Shown piece by piece: positions 44,649-56,517 of a stretch of DNA of 64,000 nt. The stretch's first letter is position 1. The number at the start of each line of letters is the position of its first letter. A program made the position numbers and the translations under genes. Source of the DNA: Variovorax sp. PCZ-1 (GTDB taxonomy: Bacteria; Pseudomonadota; Gammaproteobacteria; Burkholderiales; Burkholderiaceae_C); NCBI RefSeq assembly GCF_018413605.1, contig NZ_JAHCDN010000001.1, positions 2,042,296-2,106,295 of the forward strand, read 5' to 3'. A model generated the notes under the pieces. The model made no database searches, was not told the origin of the DNA, and saw nothing but the letters and a program-made list of their open reading frames with translations.

Positions 44649-45737
44649 ATGAAGATCACAAGAAAATTACTCTGCCGCGCATCACGCAAGGCATTTGCTT
44701 GGACTATTTTTGCATCAGCTGCCGCCACTCAATTCTCCTACGCGGACTCCAATGCCGCTGTACGCGACAACGCGGCCAAAGCAGGCCCGATCATCATCGA
44801 GGCCGACAAAGGCCTCAAAGATGTCAAAAAAGTAGCCATCACGCAGTTCATTGTGTATTTTGCAGACGACGAATCTGCCAGCGCGGGCTCGGGTGGTTTT
44901 GGAGGCTCCAAAAGCGCCAGCGTGGAAATCAAGCTGGCGAACCGCCCCAGCCCTGAAGCCTTAACTGCGATTGCTCAGACCTTGTATGACGATACCTTGG
45001 CTGAGATTAAAAATGCAGGCATCGGCGTGGTGGAATTGGCTGATCTCAAACGCAGCGCGATCTGGAAATCCATCTCCGAAGCTGGTCAGCCCTCGCCTTG
45101 GGCAGCCACGCGCGGCTTCACGCAAAAAAGCGGTGGCTTGGTGGTGGCTCCTCACGGCTATCGCGTAGAGATGCATACAGGCGAAGACAGCTTCACCACG
45201 ATTGGCAACGACACCCCAAAACACGAGCGCTTCGTCACGCCCCTATCCATGATGGGGCTGCAAACAGTGGGGCTTTATCAAGCCGAGGGCGCAATGATCG
45301 CAGCTGGCGAAGCCAGTCATGTGCTGCGTGTGCGTTTAACGGTCTCACTGGCCAAGGTGCAGGCCAGCGCGGGCATTTTGTCATCCGCAGATGCGCGCGC
45401 CGATGTGGGCTTGCGCTTTGCACCTTATTTCACCCGTTGGTCTCTGCGCAACTCAGCACCCAGCGCCTTTGGTAATCACCAGCGCATCTACATCAATGAA
45501 GCCAGCGGCATCGAAGTGCCCATGACGCTGGTGGACGCCAAAAAAAGCGAAGGCAATGCTGGCTTTGAGCTGATGCGCGGCTTGGCAGCTCTTGGCGGCG
45601 CGAATATCCGAGGCGGCTCCGCAGCCAGCGTAGGCGGCAGCTATGCAGTGGATGCTGCACAGTATGCCAACGGCATCGCTAAACAACACAAGGCGCTGGC
45701 CACCGCGTTTGCGCAGGAGCTGGCGAAGGCGAAATAA
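44649..45737 (+). CDS. Exported protein of unknown function
   Basis: The 362-residue protein has a long Sec signal (residues 1-33, ending SYA|DS). I do not recognise the family. The mature part begins GPIIIEADKGLKDVKKVAITQFIVYFADD, has a Gly/Ser loop (SAGSGGFGGSKSAS), a helical stretch, and a C-terminal half with predicted beta strands. ATG 44649 is preferred to 44601 because it gives the best signal peptide; neither has a clear Shine-Dalgarno. It is divergent from the sensor kinase and convergent with xdhB. The pattern suggests a periplasmic or outer-membrane-associated protein. Confidence 0.72.
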   Translation: MKITRKLLCRASRKAFAWTIFASAAATQFSYADSNAAVRDNAAKAGPIIIEADKGLKDVKKVAITQFIVYFADDESASAGSGGFGGSKSASVEIKLANRPSPEALTAIAQTLYDDTLAEIKNAGIGVVELADLKRSAIWKSISEAGQPSPWAATRGFTQKSGGLVVAPHGYRVEMHTGEDSFTTIGNDTPKHERFVTPLSMMGLQTVGLYQAEGAMIAAGEASHVLRVRLTVSLAKVQASAGILSSADARADVGLRFAPYFTRWSLRNSAPSAFGNHQRIYINEASGIEVPMTLVDAKKSEGNAGFELMRGLAALGGANIRGGSAASVGGSYAVDAAQYANGIAKQHKALATAFAQELAKAK

Positions 45738-45738
45738 A

Positions 45739-48144
45739 TTACGCCTTCAGTGCCTCACAAGTCATCAAAATCCGCTCGGGTGTAGCTGGCGCTTTGAAGG
45801 CGACGCGTTTTTTGTGGTCTGCGCTGGCGCTCACGGCATCGCGAATGGCGAAGTAGCTGGAGAGCGCGAGCATGAGCGGTGGCTCGCCCACGGCTTTGCT
45901 GCGGAAAGGTGTGGGCTTTAAGTTTTGGTTGTCGAATAGGCTGACTTTGAAATGCTCGGGCACATCGCTGGCCACCGGGATTTTGTAGGTGCTGGGGCCG
46001 TGGGTGAGCAACTTACCTTTGCCTGAGAAACCGTCTTTGGTTGGCTTGCCTTTCAAATCCCAAACGCATTCTTCCATCGTGAGCCAGCCCATGCCTTGGA
46101 TATACGCACCTTCAATTTGGCCGATGTCAATAGCGGGGTTGATGCTCTGGCCTGCGTCGTGAACGATATCGACCGCCTTGAGCCACCATTCGCCGGTGCG
46201 CGTGTCGATCTCCACTTCTGTGACGGCTGCGCCATAGCAGAAGTAATAGAAAGCGTGGCCCATCAAGGTGTCGATGTCGTAGCCAATCTCGGGGGTCATG
46301 TAAAAGCCTGCCACTGAGAGGCCGACGCGATCCAGCCAAGCTTTTTTGATCAGTGCAGGCCATTCCACTGAATTTTCAGAGCTTTTTTGGCCAGTAGCCG
46401 GGATGGATACTGCGCGGCCAGCTATGAATTTGATAGTAGATGCATCGCAGCCGAGTATGCGTGCAGCCACGGGTGCAAGGCGTGCGCGCATTTGCTCGCA
46501 GGCATTCATGATCGCCGCGCCATTGATATCGGCGCCACTCGATGCTGAAGTGGCTGATGCGTTGGGCACTTTCTGGGTGTCAGTGGCTGTGACGCGCACC
46601 AAGCTGGCTGGAATGCCCAAACCATCTGCGCAAACCTGCTGCATCTTGGTATTCAGGCCCTGCCCCATCTCCGTGCCGCCGTGGTTCACGCTCACGGAGC
46701 CATCCATGTAGATGTTGAGCAGAGCTCCGCCTTGGTTGAGCATGGTGGCGGTGAAGCTGATGCCGAATTTCAAAGGCACGAGGGCTACGCCACGCTTGCG
46801 GGTTTTACTCTTTGCGTTGAAGGCTGTGACCTCTGCACGCCGCTCACGGTATTTGCTCTCAGCTTCGGCTTGGTTGATGACTCGATCACCCACCCAGTCT
46901 TTGATCTCTTGGCCGTATTGCGTCGTCATTGTTTGCACATTGCCAGAGACTGATGGCTCTTGATACAGATTGATCTTGCGAACATCCAAGGCATCTTTAC
47001 CTAGGCTTTGCGCAATTTCTTCAATCACCGTTTCAATGCCAAACATGCCCTGCGGGCCACCGAAACCACGGAAGGCCGTCGCACTTTGAGTGTTGGTTTT
47101 GCAGCGGTGACTAATGATGTGCAGATTGGGCAGGTAGTAGCAATTGTCGATGTGGAGCACAGCGCGGTTGTTCACCGGGCCAGAGTAATCCATGCTGTAG
47201 CCGCAACGCGAGGCGATCATGAAATCCACGCCGAGGATGCGGCCTTCATCATCAAAGCCCACGGTGTAATCATGACGGAAATCATGGCGTTTGCCGGTGA
47301 TCATCATGTCGTCATCGCGGTTGACGCGCAGCTTGATGGGCTTTTGCAATTTGTGTGCAGCGAGCGCGGCAGATTGCGAGAAGATCGAAGCATTGCCCTC
47401 TTTGCCGCCGAAGCCACCGCCCATACGGCGGCAGATCACTTCAACGTCTTTGGTCGTCAAATTCAGCGCTGCAGCGGCTTCGCGCTGGTTGCCATCTGGG
47501 TGCTGCGTGCTCACATAAAGCGTAAGCTGGCCGTCTTCGCGCGGCACGACATAAGTGATCTGGCCTTCGAGGTAAAACTGCTCTTGTTGGCCGCAATAGG
47601 TGGAGCCGCTGAGCTTGTGTGGCGCGGCGGCAATCGCCTCTTGCGGCTTGCCGCGCGTTATTGCTTTGGCGGGCATGATGTAGGAGTTGGCAGCGAGTGC
47701 TTCTTCAATCGTCAAGATTGCTGGCAACTCTTTCACCAAGACCTTTGCATTCTTCGCAGCTTCGCGGGCATAGAGCATGTCTTTGGCGACGACCACGGCA
47801 ACGGCTTGGCCTAGAAACTCGACTTTGCCAGCAGCGAGAAACGGATCGTCATGAATGATCGGGCCGCAATTGTTTTCACCGGGAATGTCTTTGGCGGTGT
47901 AAACAGCCACCACGCCATGCTGCGCAAGAATGGCTTCGCGATCAATGCCATCGCCAATCAATTCGCCATGAGCAACAGGCGACATGATGATTGCCGCATA
48001 AAGCGTGCCGCGCAGCTCGGGGATATCGTCGGTGTAAACCGCAGCGCCTGTGACGTGCAGATGCGCGGATTCGTGAACGAGGTTGGCACCCTGCTCCGCT
48101 AAGTTAGCAGGCAAGAGTTCTTTGAGAGTCGTCGGTGCATTCAT
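45739..48144 (-). CDS. xdhB: Xanthine dehydrogenase molybdopterin-binding subunit XdhB
   Basis: The 801-residue large subunit oxidises hypoxanthine to xanthine and urate at a molybdenum centre. It has HVTGAAVYTDDIPEL near 30-45, RMGGGFGGKEGNAS near 240, FRGFGGPQGMF near 345, and the catalytic region GTEMGQGLNTKMQQV near 490. A dispersed repeat encodes IKFIAGRAVSIPATGQKSS near 595-615. The start at 48144 overlaps the xdhA stop (TAATG). It requires XdhC and Moco. Confidence 0.94.
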   Translation of the reverse strand: MNAPTTLKELLPANLAEQGANLVHESAHLHVTGAAVYTDDIPELRGTLYAAIIMSPVAHGELIGDGIDREAILAQHGVVAVYTAKDIPGENNCGPIIHDDPFLAAGKVEFLGQAVAVVVAKDMLYAREAAKNAKVLVKELPAILTIEEALAANSYIMPAKAITRGKPQEAIAAAPHKLSGSTYCGQQEQFYLEGQITYVVPREDGQLTLYVSTQHPDGNQREAAAALNLTTKDVEVICRRMGGGFGGKEGNASIFSQSAALAAHKLQKPIKLRVNRDDDMMITGKRHDFRHDYTVGFDDEGRILGVDFMIASRCGYSMDYSGPVNNRAVLHIDNCYYLPNLHIISHRCKTNTQSATAFRGFGGPQGMFGIETVIEEIAQSLGKDALDVRKINLYQEPSVSGNVQTMTTQYGQEIKDWVGDRVINQAEAESKYRERRAEVTAFNAKSKTRKRGVALVPLKFGISFTATMLNQGGALLNIYMDGSVSVNHGGTEMGQGLNTKMQQVCADGLGIPASLVRVTATDTQKVPNASATSASSGADINGAAIMNACEQMRARLAPVAARILGCDASTIKFIAGRAVSIPATGQKSSENSVEWPALIKKAWLDRVGLSVAGFYMTPEIGYDIDTLMGHAFYYFCYGAAVTEVEIDTRTGEWWLKAVDIVHDAGQSINPAIDIGQIEGAYIQGMGWLTMEECVWDLKGKPTKDGFSGKGKLLTHGPSTYKIPVASDVPEHFKVSLFDNQNLKPTPFRSKAVGEPPLMLALSSYFAIRDAVSASADHKKRVAFKAPATPERILMTCEALKA
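46373..46438 (+). repeat. Dispersed repeat, copy 14 (inside xdhB)
   Basis: TTTTCAGAGCTTTTTTGGCC is followed by AGTAGCCGGGATGGATACTG. It is nearly identical over the left half to the puuD copy. On the opposite strand it encodes FIAGRAVSIPATGQKSSENS. Confidence 0.85.
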
Positions 48145-49631
48145 TACGCTGCTTCCTTCAAAGATGGTGATGCAGATTCCACAAATTCGAGTACGAGATT
48201 GCGCGCCACGAGCGAGCGATAACCCCATGTTGCGCGCAAGCCATCACGCGCGGGGAAACTCGCGGTGATAGCAGCATCAATCTCGCTGGCTTTCACATCG
48301 AAGGGTGATTTACCTTCAAGCACAGCCTCAATCTTCGGTGCGCGGCAAGGCGCAGGCGCCATGCCGTTGTAGGCGAGTTTGACGTTTTTGAGTTTGCCGC
48401 TAACGAGCTCGAAACTCATCGCAGCGCAAGTGGCCGAGATGTCTTGATCGAAGCGTTTGCTGATTTTGTGGGCTTTGAATTGGCTGCCAGCTTTGGGCTT
48501 AGCCAGCTCAATCGCGGTGATGAACTCACCAGCTTGCAACACGCTGGCTTTCATGCCTGTGTAGAAAGCATCGAGGGCCACCACGCGCTTTTTATCACCT
48601 TTGCGCAAATGCAAAGTAGCACCCAACGCCATCAAGCAAGGCATGGTGTCGCCAATCGGCGAGCCGTTGGCAATGTTGCCTGCAAGCGTAGCCGTCGAGC
48701 GAATCGGCGGGGAGCCGAAGCGGCGCAGTACTTCGGCAAAATCTGGATAAGCACTGCTCACCAAATTCATCACCTGCTCAAGCGGCACAGCAGCGCCAAT
48801 CATCCAAGCTGCCGGCGTTTCTTTCACAGCCAACAGCTCTGCCACATTGCCCAGATAGCAAATATTCTCAGGCCGCGCAAACTGCTTGTTCACCTGCAAG
48901 CCGATCTCAGTGCTGCCAGCGAGCAGCGTGGCTTGCGGATAGTCCGTCAAATACTTGGCCACTTCATCTACCGTGCTGGGCGAAACAAATTCATGGCCTT
49001 TTTTCGTGCGCACCACAGGCTGAATCACGATCTGGCCTTCGAGGCCAAGAGTCGGTTGTTTATCGCGCTCAATTTCCTTGAGCAGCGCCACATCCTGCGC
49101 ATCTTCAATCTTCAATTCAGCCGCTGGCCGTTGGCAAGCTTTCAGAGTGGCATAAATAATTGGTTTGTAGCCCGTGCAGCGGCACAAGTTGCCAGAAAGC
49201 GCATCGTTCACTTGCGTGCGGCTCGGGCATGCATTGGTCTGCACCATGCCCGCCAAACTCATCACAATGCCTGGCGTACAAAAGCCGCATTGCGAGCCAA
49301 AGCAATCGACCATTTCTTTTTGAATCGGATGCAAAGTGCCATCGGCCTTTTTCAAGCTCTCCACCGTCTTAAGCGATTTGCCATCCAGCGAAGGCAAAAG
49401 CTGCATGCAAGAGTTCACAGGCACGTAATCCACACCCGTGCCCTTGGCATTGAGCTGTCCAACGAGCACCACACAAGCCCCGCAATCGCCTTCCGCACAG
49501 CCCTCTTTCGTGCCCGTGCGCATCAGCCCCTCGCGCAAATAATCCAGCACGGTCGTCGTGCGGCGCTTGCCTTGGGCTTCAACGATCTGCCCATCGAGGA
49601 CAAAGCGAACGGTATTGGTGACTTGGCTCAT
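48144..49631 (-). CDS. xdhA: Xanthine dehydrogenase FAD/iron-sulfur subunit XdhA
   Basis: The 495-residue small subunit has a plant-type 2Fe-2S domain (GCAEGDCGACVVL near 39), a second 2Fe-2S helical domain (CGFCTPG near 113 and NLCRCTGY near 148), and an FAD domain (TLLAGSTEIGLQVNKQ; STATLAGNIANGSPIGD). It passes electrons from the molybdenum site to NAD. It is first in the xdhAB unit, with a palindrome about 41 bases upstream of its start and AT-rich promoter sequence between. Confidence 0.95.
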   Translation of the reverse strand: MSQVTNTVRFVLDGQIVEAQGKRRTTTVLDYLREGLMRTGTKEGCAEGDCGACVVLVGQLNAKGTGVDYVPVNSCMQLLPSLDGKSLKTVESLKKADGTLHPIQKEMVDCFGSQCGFCTPGIVMSLAGMVQTNACPSRTQVNDALSGNLCRCTGYKPIIYATLKACQRPAAELKIEDAQDVALLKEIERDKQPTLGLEGQIVIQPVVRTKKGHEFVSPSTVDEVAKYLTDYPQATLLAGSTEIGLQVNKQFARPENICYLGNVAELLAVKETPAAWMIGAAVPLEQVMNLVSSAYPDFAEVLRRFGSPPIRSTATLAGNIANGSPIGDTMPCLMALGATLHLRKGDKKRVVALDAFYTGMKASVLQAGEFITAIELAKPKAGSQFKAHKISKRFDQDISATCAAMSFELVSGKLKNVKLAYNGMAPAPCRAPKIEAVLEGKSPFDVKASEIDAAITASFPARDGLRATWGYRSLVARNLVLEFVESASPSLKEAA

Positions 49632-49671
49632 GGTTTGATTACCTGTTTTGCAAGCTTGTATTTTATTTTTT

Positions 49672-49696
49672 AAATCGTATAGTATTTATACGAATT
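49672..49696. promoter_or_regulatory. Palindrome upstream of xdhA (operator candidate)
   Basis: TCGTATA (49675-49681) and TATACGA (49687-49693) are perfect 7-base arms around GTATT, with partly matching AA and TT flanks. It lies 41 bases upstream of the xdhA start. GTATAC-like half-sites suit GntR-family regulators, but the binder is unknown. Confidence 0.5.
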
Positions 49697-49720
49697 TCAA
49701 TATGAATTGGCGATGGGCGT

Positions 49721-49745
49721 AAAAAAGCCCGGCGAACCGGGCTTT
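49721..49745 (-). terminator. Rho-independent terminator of the BNR lipoprotein gene
   Basis: On the minus strand AAAGCCCGG-TTCG-CCGGGCTTT forms a 9-pair stem, followed by a T-run formed by the complement of the six A bases at 49721-49726. It lies 18 bases after the stop of the gene at 49763. Confidence 0.9.
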
Positions 49746-49762
49746 AAGTTGAAAAAAACCGA

Positions 49763-51976
49763 TCAAGGTAAATTACGGCGATAGCTGATGCCGCTGCCAA
49801 CCGACACGATGCGGTTGGGCGTTGCGGCGATTGCTGATTGAGTAAAGATCGTATTGGGTGGCGGATTGCCTGTGTAGTCCACCGTCCATGTCGCGCCATT
49901 GTCAGTGGACTTCATGATGTAGGAGTAGTTGGTGAAGCTAGGGAAATTCCCAGTTTGACCATTGGCCACTGCATAGAGAGTGCTACCCGCAGATGCGACT
50001 GTGTACACGTACAAGGCAGCTGGGTTGGTGCCCATATTGACCACGGTCCAGTTGATGCCGTCAGTGGAATAGGCAGCCTTGGCAATATCAGTGATGCTCG
50101 GTCCGGCATTACCCACAGCAACAAAGTGACTTCCGTTGTAGGTAACAGCATAGGGATAGAAACCACTGGTGGTCACAGTTTGCCAAGCGCCATTGCCCGT
50201 GCGGGTTGCAAATCCAGCTTCTGTCACGATCAGGTTGCCAACCTGATTCTGTCTGCAGCAACCCGCGACTACGGTGGTGATGCCATCGGTAGCCATGCCT
50301 GCAATTCGATTCGTATTCACTGTCAAAAATCCAATCGAACCACTTTCGCGCGTCCAGGTCGCACCGTTGTCAGTAGACGTGAGTACGAGATCGAAGTCAG
50401 CAGCGATGATCTTGCTGCCGGATGCAGCCACTGCGCGCAAGATGTTTGTGCCAAAGCCCGCCACCTCTGAGGACGGATAGTTGCGCTCTGTCCAAGTGAT
50501 GCCGTCTGGTGAGGTGGTGATCAGGCTGTAAGTTGCTGTATTACTTCCGCTGGAGCCAACGGCAACGAACTGGCTACCTGTCCAAGCAATTGACGACAGG
50601 CTGAGACAGGGCGATGGACGTGTAGGGGTGATGAAGATCTGAGTCCAGTTGACACCCCCATTGGTGGAGTAATAAGCGCTACAGCCACCGTTGCTCGGCA
50701 ACCCGCCGCCCAGTGCAACAAAGGTACTCGAGCCATTAGCGGCCAAAGCACCTAGCCCGAAGCCGCTGGGCGAAGCGTTTTGCGTCCAAGTGCTTGAATT
50801 ACCACCGCCACCCGTTACAGTGAAGTTGGTGGCGCTGGTGATGGATGCGTTGTCAGGAACAACGCGCACAACAGTGATCAAGCCCGTCGTTGCGCCATTG
50901 GGCACTTGCACGCGCAGGGTCGTGCTGGTGGCATTGCTGATCGTGGCGTTCACGCCGTTGAATTTGACTTGGAAATGTGAGATGTTGGAGTCAAAACCCG
51001 TGCCTGTTACTGTCACATTCGCACCGACGGAGCCCGAGCCGGGTGTGAAGCTGCTGATGCTGAGTGCAGCCACGGTGGGCGTGCCGCTGCCGCCGCCTAA
51101 GCCTAGGTTGGTTTGCAGCGCAGCGCTGGCGTACACGTTGGCAGCCGAAGCGATGCCACCATTGATTTGGTTAGACAAGCCGCTTTGCGTGTAGGTGAAG
51201 CCCCCACTGGAGCCACCGTTGAGCGTACCGTCCGCCAAATCTGCAGCGAGTGCATTCATGGCATCCAATGCAGGCGTTGTACCCGTGTGCCCAGCTGCGC
51301 GAGCGAGGGCTGCAAGATAGAAGGCATAACGATCTGCCATGCCTGTGCCTAAGTTGCCGCTGGTAGGTTGGCTACTGATAAGCGTGGGCTCGGCGAGGAT
51401 GTCCAGTGTGACGGTGGAGCCGAGCACTTGCGTGACCACATTGGTGTTGGCGGCAAGCACTTGGTTCACGCCGACGTTGGCAGCGTTGCCACCCGCATTA
51501 GCAATCGCTTGGCGCGTGGCGATTTCGGTCAGCGGCGTGACGCCTAGGCTCAGCGTGCTTGCACCGGCCAAGCTAGGCAGCAAAGCGCGCATGCTTGTTC
51601 CTACAGGTGCCATGGCCACAAAGGCGTTCACGCCTTCATCGAAATAAGTCGTTCCTGCATTAGCCACCACCGAAACCATCACCGGCCCGGAGCAGCCTGC
51701 ATTCAGCGATAAAGAAACGCGGCCACTCGTGCCCGTCGTGCCTGTGCCGAGCACGGCGCTGTTAGCCAAACAAGTCGCACTGGTATCTGCATTGCGCACC
51801 AAGCCCAGAGAAGGCGTGACGCTCAGGCCAGTAGCGTTGATCTGCGTGTTGGGTGGATTGCTGCCGCCACCGCCGCCGCCACAAGCGACCAAACCAATGG
51901 CCAGCAGGGCGCTAGCTGCAACCGCACAGCCGCGACGCAGGATCAAGCGGCGTGTGTTTGTGAATTGAAAAAGCAT
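49763..51976 (-). CDS. Lipoprotein with IPT/TIG domain and BNR-repeat propeller
   Basis: The 737-residue surface or periplasmic lipoprotein starts at ATG 51976 (GGAA upstream) with lipobox AIGLVAC followed by GGGGGG. Residues 30-310 contain low-complexity, Ala/Thr-rich beta sequence. An IPT/TIG immunoglobulin-like domain lies near 315-395 (SISSFTPGSGSVGANVTVTG). Five or more BNR-type repeats follow to the C-terminus (YYSTNGGVNWTQI; TSPDGITWTER; TSTDNGATWTRES; YSTDGINWTVV; KSTDNGATWTVD), probably a sialidase-like propeller without visible catalytic residues. It stands alone with its own terminator. Function unknown. Confidence 0.82.
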   Translation of the reverse strand: MLFQFTNTRRLILRRGCAVAASALLAIGLVACGGGGGGSNPPNTQINATGLSVTPSLGLVRNADTSATCLANSAVLGTGTTGTSGRVSLSLNAGCSGPVMVSVVANAGTTYFDEGVNAFVAMAPVGTSMRALLPSLAGASTLSLGVTPLTEIATRQAIANAGGNAANVGVNQVLAANTNVVTQVLGSTVTLDILAEPTLISSQPTSGNLGTGMADRYAFYLAALARAAGHTGTTPALDAMNALAADLADGTLNGGSSGGFTYTQSGLSNQINGGIASAANVYASAALQTNLGLGGGSGTPTVAALSISSFTPGSGSVGANVTVTGTGFDSNISHFQVKFNGVNATISNATSTTLRVQVPNGATTGLITVVRVVPDNASITSATNFTVTGGGGNSSTWTQNASPSGFGLGALAANGSSTFVALGGGLPSNGGCSAYYSTNGGVNWTQIFITPTRPSPCLSLSSIAWTGSQFVAVGSSGSNTATYSLITTSPDGITWTERNYPSSEVAGFGTNILRAVAASGSKIIAADFDLVLTSTDNGATWTRESGSIGFLTVNTNRIAGMATDGITTVVAGCCRQNQVGNLIVTEAGFATRTGNGAWQTVTTSGFYPYAVTYNGSHFVAVGNAGPSITDIAKAAYSTDGINWTVVNMGTNPAALYVYTVASAGSTLYAVANGQTGNFPSFTNYSYIMKSTDNGATWTVDYTGNPPPNTIFTQSAIAATPNRIVSVGSGISYRRNLP

Positions 51977-52075
51977 TTGGGTTCCTATCGAAAAAGGTAG
52001 CCAAATGTATTGAAGCGCTGATGATTTGTGTATCCCGCGTTTAGGGGATATCGAGCCCATCCGGTTAAAAAATCC

Positions 52076-54844
<2,769 letters not shown>

Positions 54845-54869
54845 CCATTATTTTCATACCGAATTTCAA

Positions 54870-54928
54870 GCAAAAACAGCATCTAGCCGGCATGCAAACT
54901 GCGCGAAGTGCTATTAAATAAGTAGCAA
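54870..54928 (+). repeat. Dispersed repeat, copy 15 (upstream of EamA transporter)
   Basis: ATCTAGCCGGCATGCAAACTG followed by CGCGAAGTGCTATTAAATA matches the family core with changes. It occupies most of the gap after the PHP gene, up to the putative TTG start at 54934. Confidence 0.7.
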
Positions 54929-54933
54929 ATAGA

Positions 54934-55842
54934 TTGTCAGTCGTCCCCAGTTCACAAGCGCCTGCGCATTCCTCCACCACCCTCTGGGGCATTGCATTCG
55001 CCATCTCTGCAAGTTTGTGCTTTGCAACGCTGGACACCACCAGCCAACTCATAGGTCTGGCCGCACCGATTGTGATGGTGCAATGGGTGCGCTATCTGAT
55101 TCAAACCTTATCCAGTGCTGTCGTGATCAGCCAAGCAGGTGAATTCACTGGCCTGCGCATCACCAAGCCCGCGCTGCACATCACACGTGGCCTGATGATG
55201 GTCTGCACCACCATGCTGGGCTTCACAAGCCTGCGTTATGTGCCCGTGGCTGATTTCACAGCGATTGTCATGCTCACACCGCTGGTCGTTACCATTGCCT
55301 CCTCTCGCTTATTGGGCGAGCATGTGCCGCCCCTGCGCTGGCTGTTGGCTCTGGGTGGCTTTGTGGGGGTGCTGATCATCATCCGGCCTTTTTCGCATGC
55401 ATTTGAGCCGGCAGTTTTTTTGGTGCTGGTGCTGGTGTTGATGGGCGCAGCTTTTCAAATCCTCACGGCCTACATGATGCGCACCGAAAGCGCTAGCCAC
55501 ACACATCTCTCCAGCGGAATCACAGGCCTGATCGTGATGAGCTGTGCTCTGCCCTTCTTCTGGCAAGCCTTGCCTTTGCGCATTTGGGCTTTGATCGTTG
55601 TGGTGGGCCTAGCCGCATCAACAGGGCATTTACTCTTCAATATGGCGCTCAAACGCGTGAACGCCTCAGTGGCCACGCCTTATCTCTATTCACAGCTGGG
55701 CTTTGCTGTGATCGGTGGTTGGCTGCTCTTTGGCCGCGTGCCCGATGCCTTGAGCTGGCTGGGCATGGCGCTGGTGGCCGCATGCGGCATTGCCAATGCC
55801 TGGGCGCTGATGCGCGAAAATCGGGCTCTTCAATCCCTTTAA
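54934..55842 (+). CDS. EamA/DMT-family membrane transporter
   Basis: This 302-residue drug/metabolite transporter has about ten transmembrane segments and two EamA repeats (SLCFATLDTTSQLIGLAAPIVMVQWVRY; LGFTSLRYVPVADFTAIVMLTPLVVTI; second repeat near 150-290). The start is uncertain. No ATG is available before the first membrane segment, and TTG 54934 is the first possible start after a stop codon. A dispersed repeat immediately upstream may have displaced the original start. Substrate unknown. Confidence 0.85.
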   Translation: MSVVPSSQAPAHSSTTLWGIAFAISASLCFATLDTTSQLIGLAAPIVMVQWVRYLIQTLSSAVVISQAGEFTGLRITKPALHITRGLMMVCTTMLGFTSLRYVPVADFTAIVMLTPLVVTIASSRLLGEHVPPLRWLLALGGFVGVLIIIRPFSHAFEPAVFLVLVLVLMGAAFQILTAYMMRTESASHTHLSSGITGLIVMSCALPFFWQALPLRIWALIVVVGLAASTGHLLFNMALKRVNASVATPYLYSQLGFAVIGGWLLFGRVPDALSWLGMALVAACGIANAWALMRENRALQSL

Positions 55843-55845
55843 GCC

Positions 55846-56469
55846 ATGGCGCAATTTTTTGAAATTCATCCGGAGAATCCGCAAGAGCGACTTTTGCGGC
55901 AAGCGGCCAGCCTGCTCAAGGCGGGCGGTATCGCCGCCGTACCCACAGATTCCAGCTATGCCTTGGTCTGTCACCTTGACGATAAAACCGCTGCTGATCA
56001 ATTGCGCCGCATTCGTGGTGTGGACGATAAGCATCACCTCACCCTGCTCTGCCGCGATCTCAAAGAGCTCGCCACCTACGCGCGGGTAGATAACGCGCAA
56101 TTTCGCCTCATCAAAGCCGGCACACCAGGGCCTTTCACTTTCATTTTGGAAGCCACCAAAGAAGTGCCACGCAGGCTCTCGCATCCCAAGCGCCTGACCA
56201 TTGGCCTGCGCGTGCCTGAGCATCCTGCTTTGCAGGCTTTGCTCGAAATTCATGGCGAGCCATTGCTGGCCACCACGCTCATCCCGCCAGGTGAAAGCGA
56301 GCCCTTGAACGACCCGCAAGAAATTCGCTCCAATTATGAAAAGCTGATTGCCTGCGTGATCGACGCAGGCGCATGCCCCAGCGAGCCGACGACCGTGGTG
56401 GATTTGACTAGCGATGCACCTGAAATAGTGCGTTTAGGACGAGGTGATCCCGCGAATTTAGGGATTTAA
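55846..56469 (+). CDS. YciO/YrdC-type L-threonylcarbamoyladenylate synthase family protein
   Basis: The 207-residue Sua5/YciO/YrdC-domain protein has the signature SLLKAGGIAAVPTDSSYALVCHLDDK near 24-45, RGVDDKHHLTLLCRDL, and PGPFTFILEATKEVPRRL. It is closer to YciO than to TsaC by this pattern, so its role in tRNA t6A formation is not certain. It starts 3 bases after the EamA gene and precedes the site-2 protease, a usual Burkholderiales order. Confidence 0.87.
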   Translation: MAQFFEIHPENPQERLLRQAASLLKAGGIAAVPTDSSYALVCHLDDKTAADQLRRIRGVDDKHHLTLLCRDLKELATYARVDNAQFRLIKAGTPGPFTFILEATKEVPRRLSHPKRLTIGLRVPEHPALQALLEIHGEPLLATTLIPPGESEPLNDPQEIRSNYEKLIACVIDAGACPSEPTTVVDLTSDAPEIVRLGRGDPANLGI

Positions 56470-56517
56470 CTGCTGGTATATGAAGCGTTTCCTCAGAGAA
56501 GTCTGAGACAATCTATC

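Noticed and set aside
48444..49673. Plus-strand open frame opposite xdhA (409 codons)
   Set aside because: It is a shadow of xdhA, whose 2Fe-2S and FAD motifs are intact. The antisense product is His/Ala/Arg-rich without domains.
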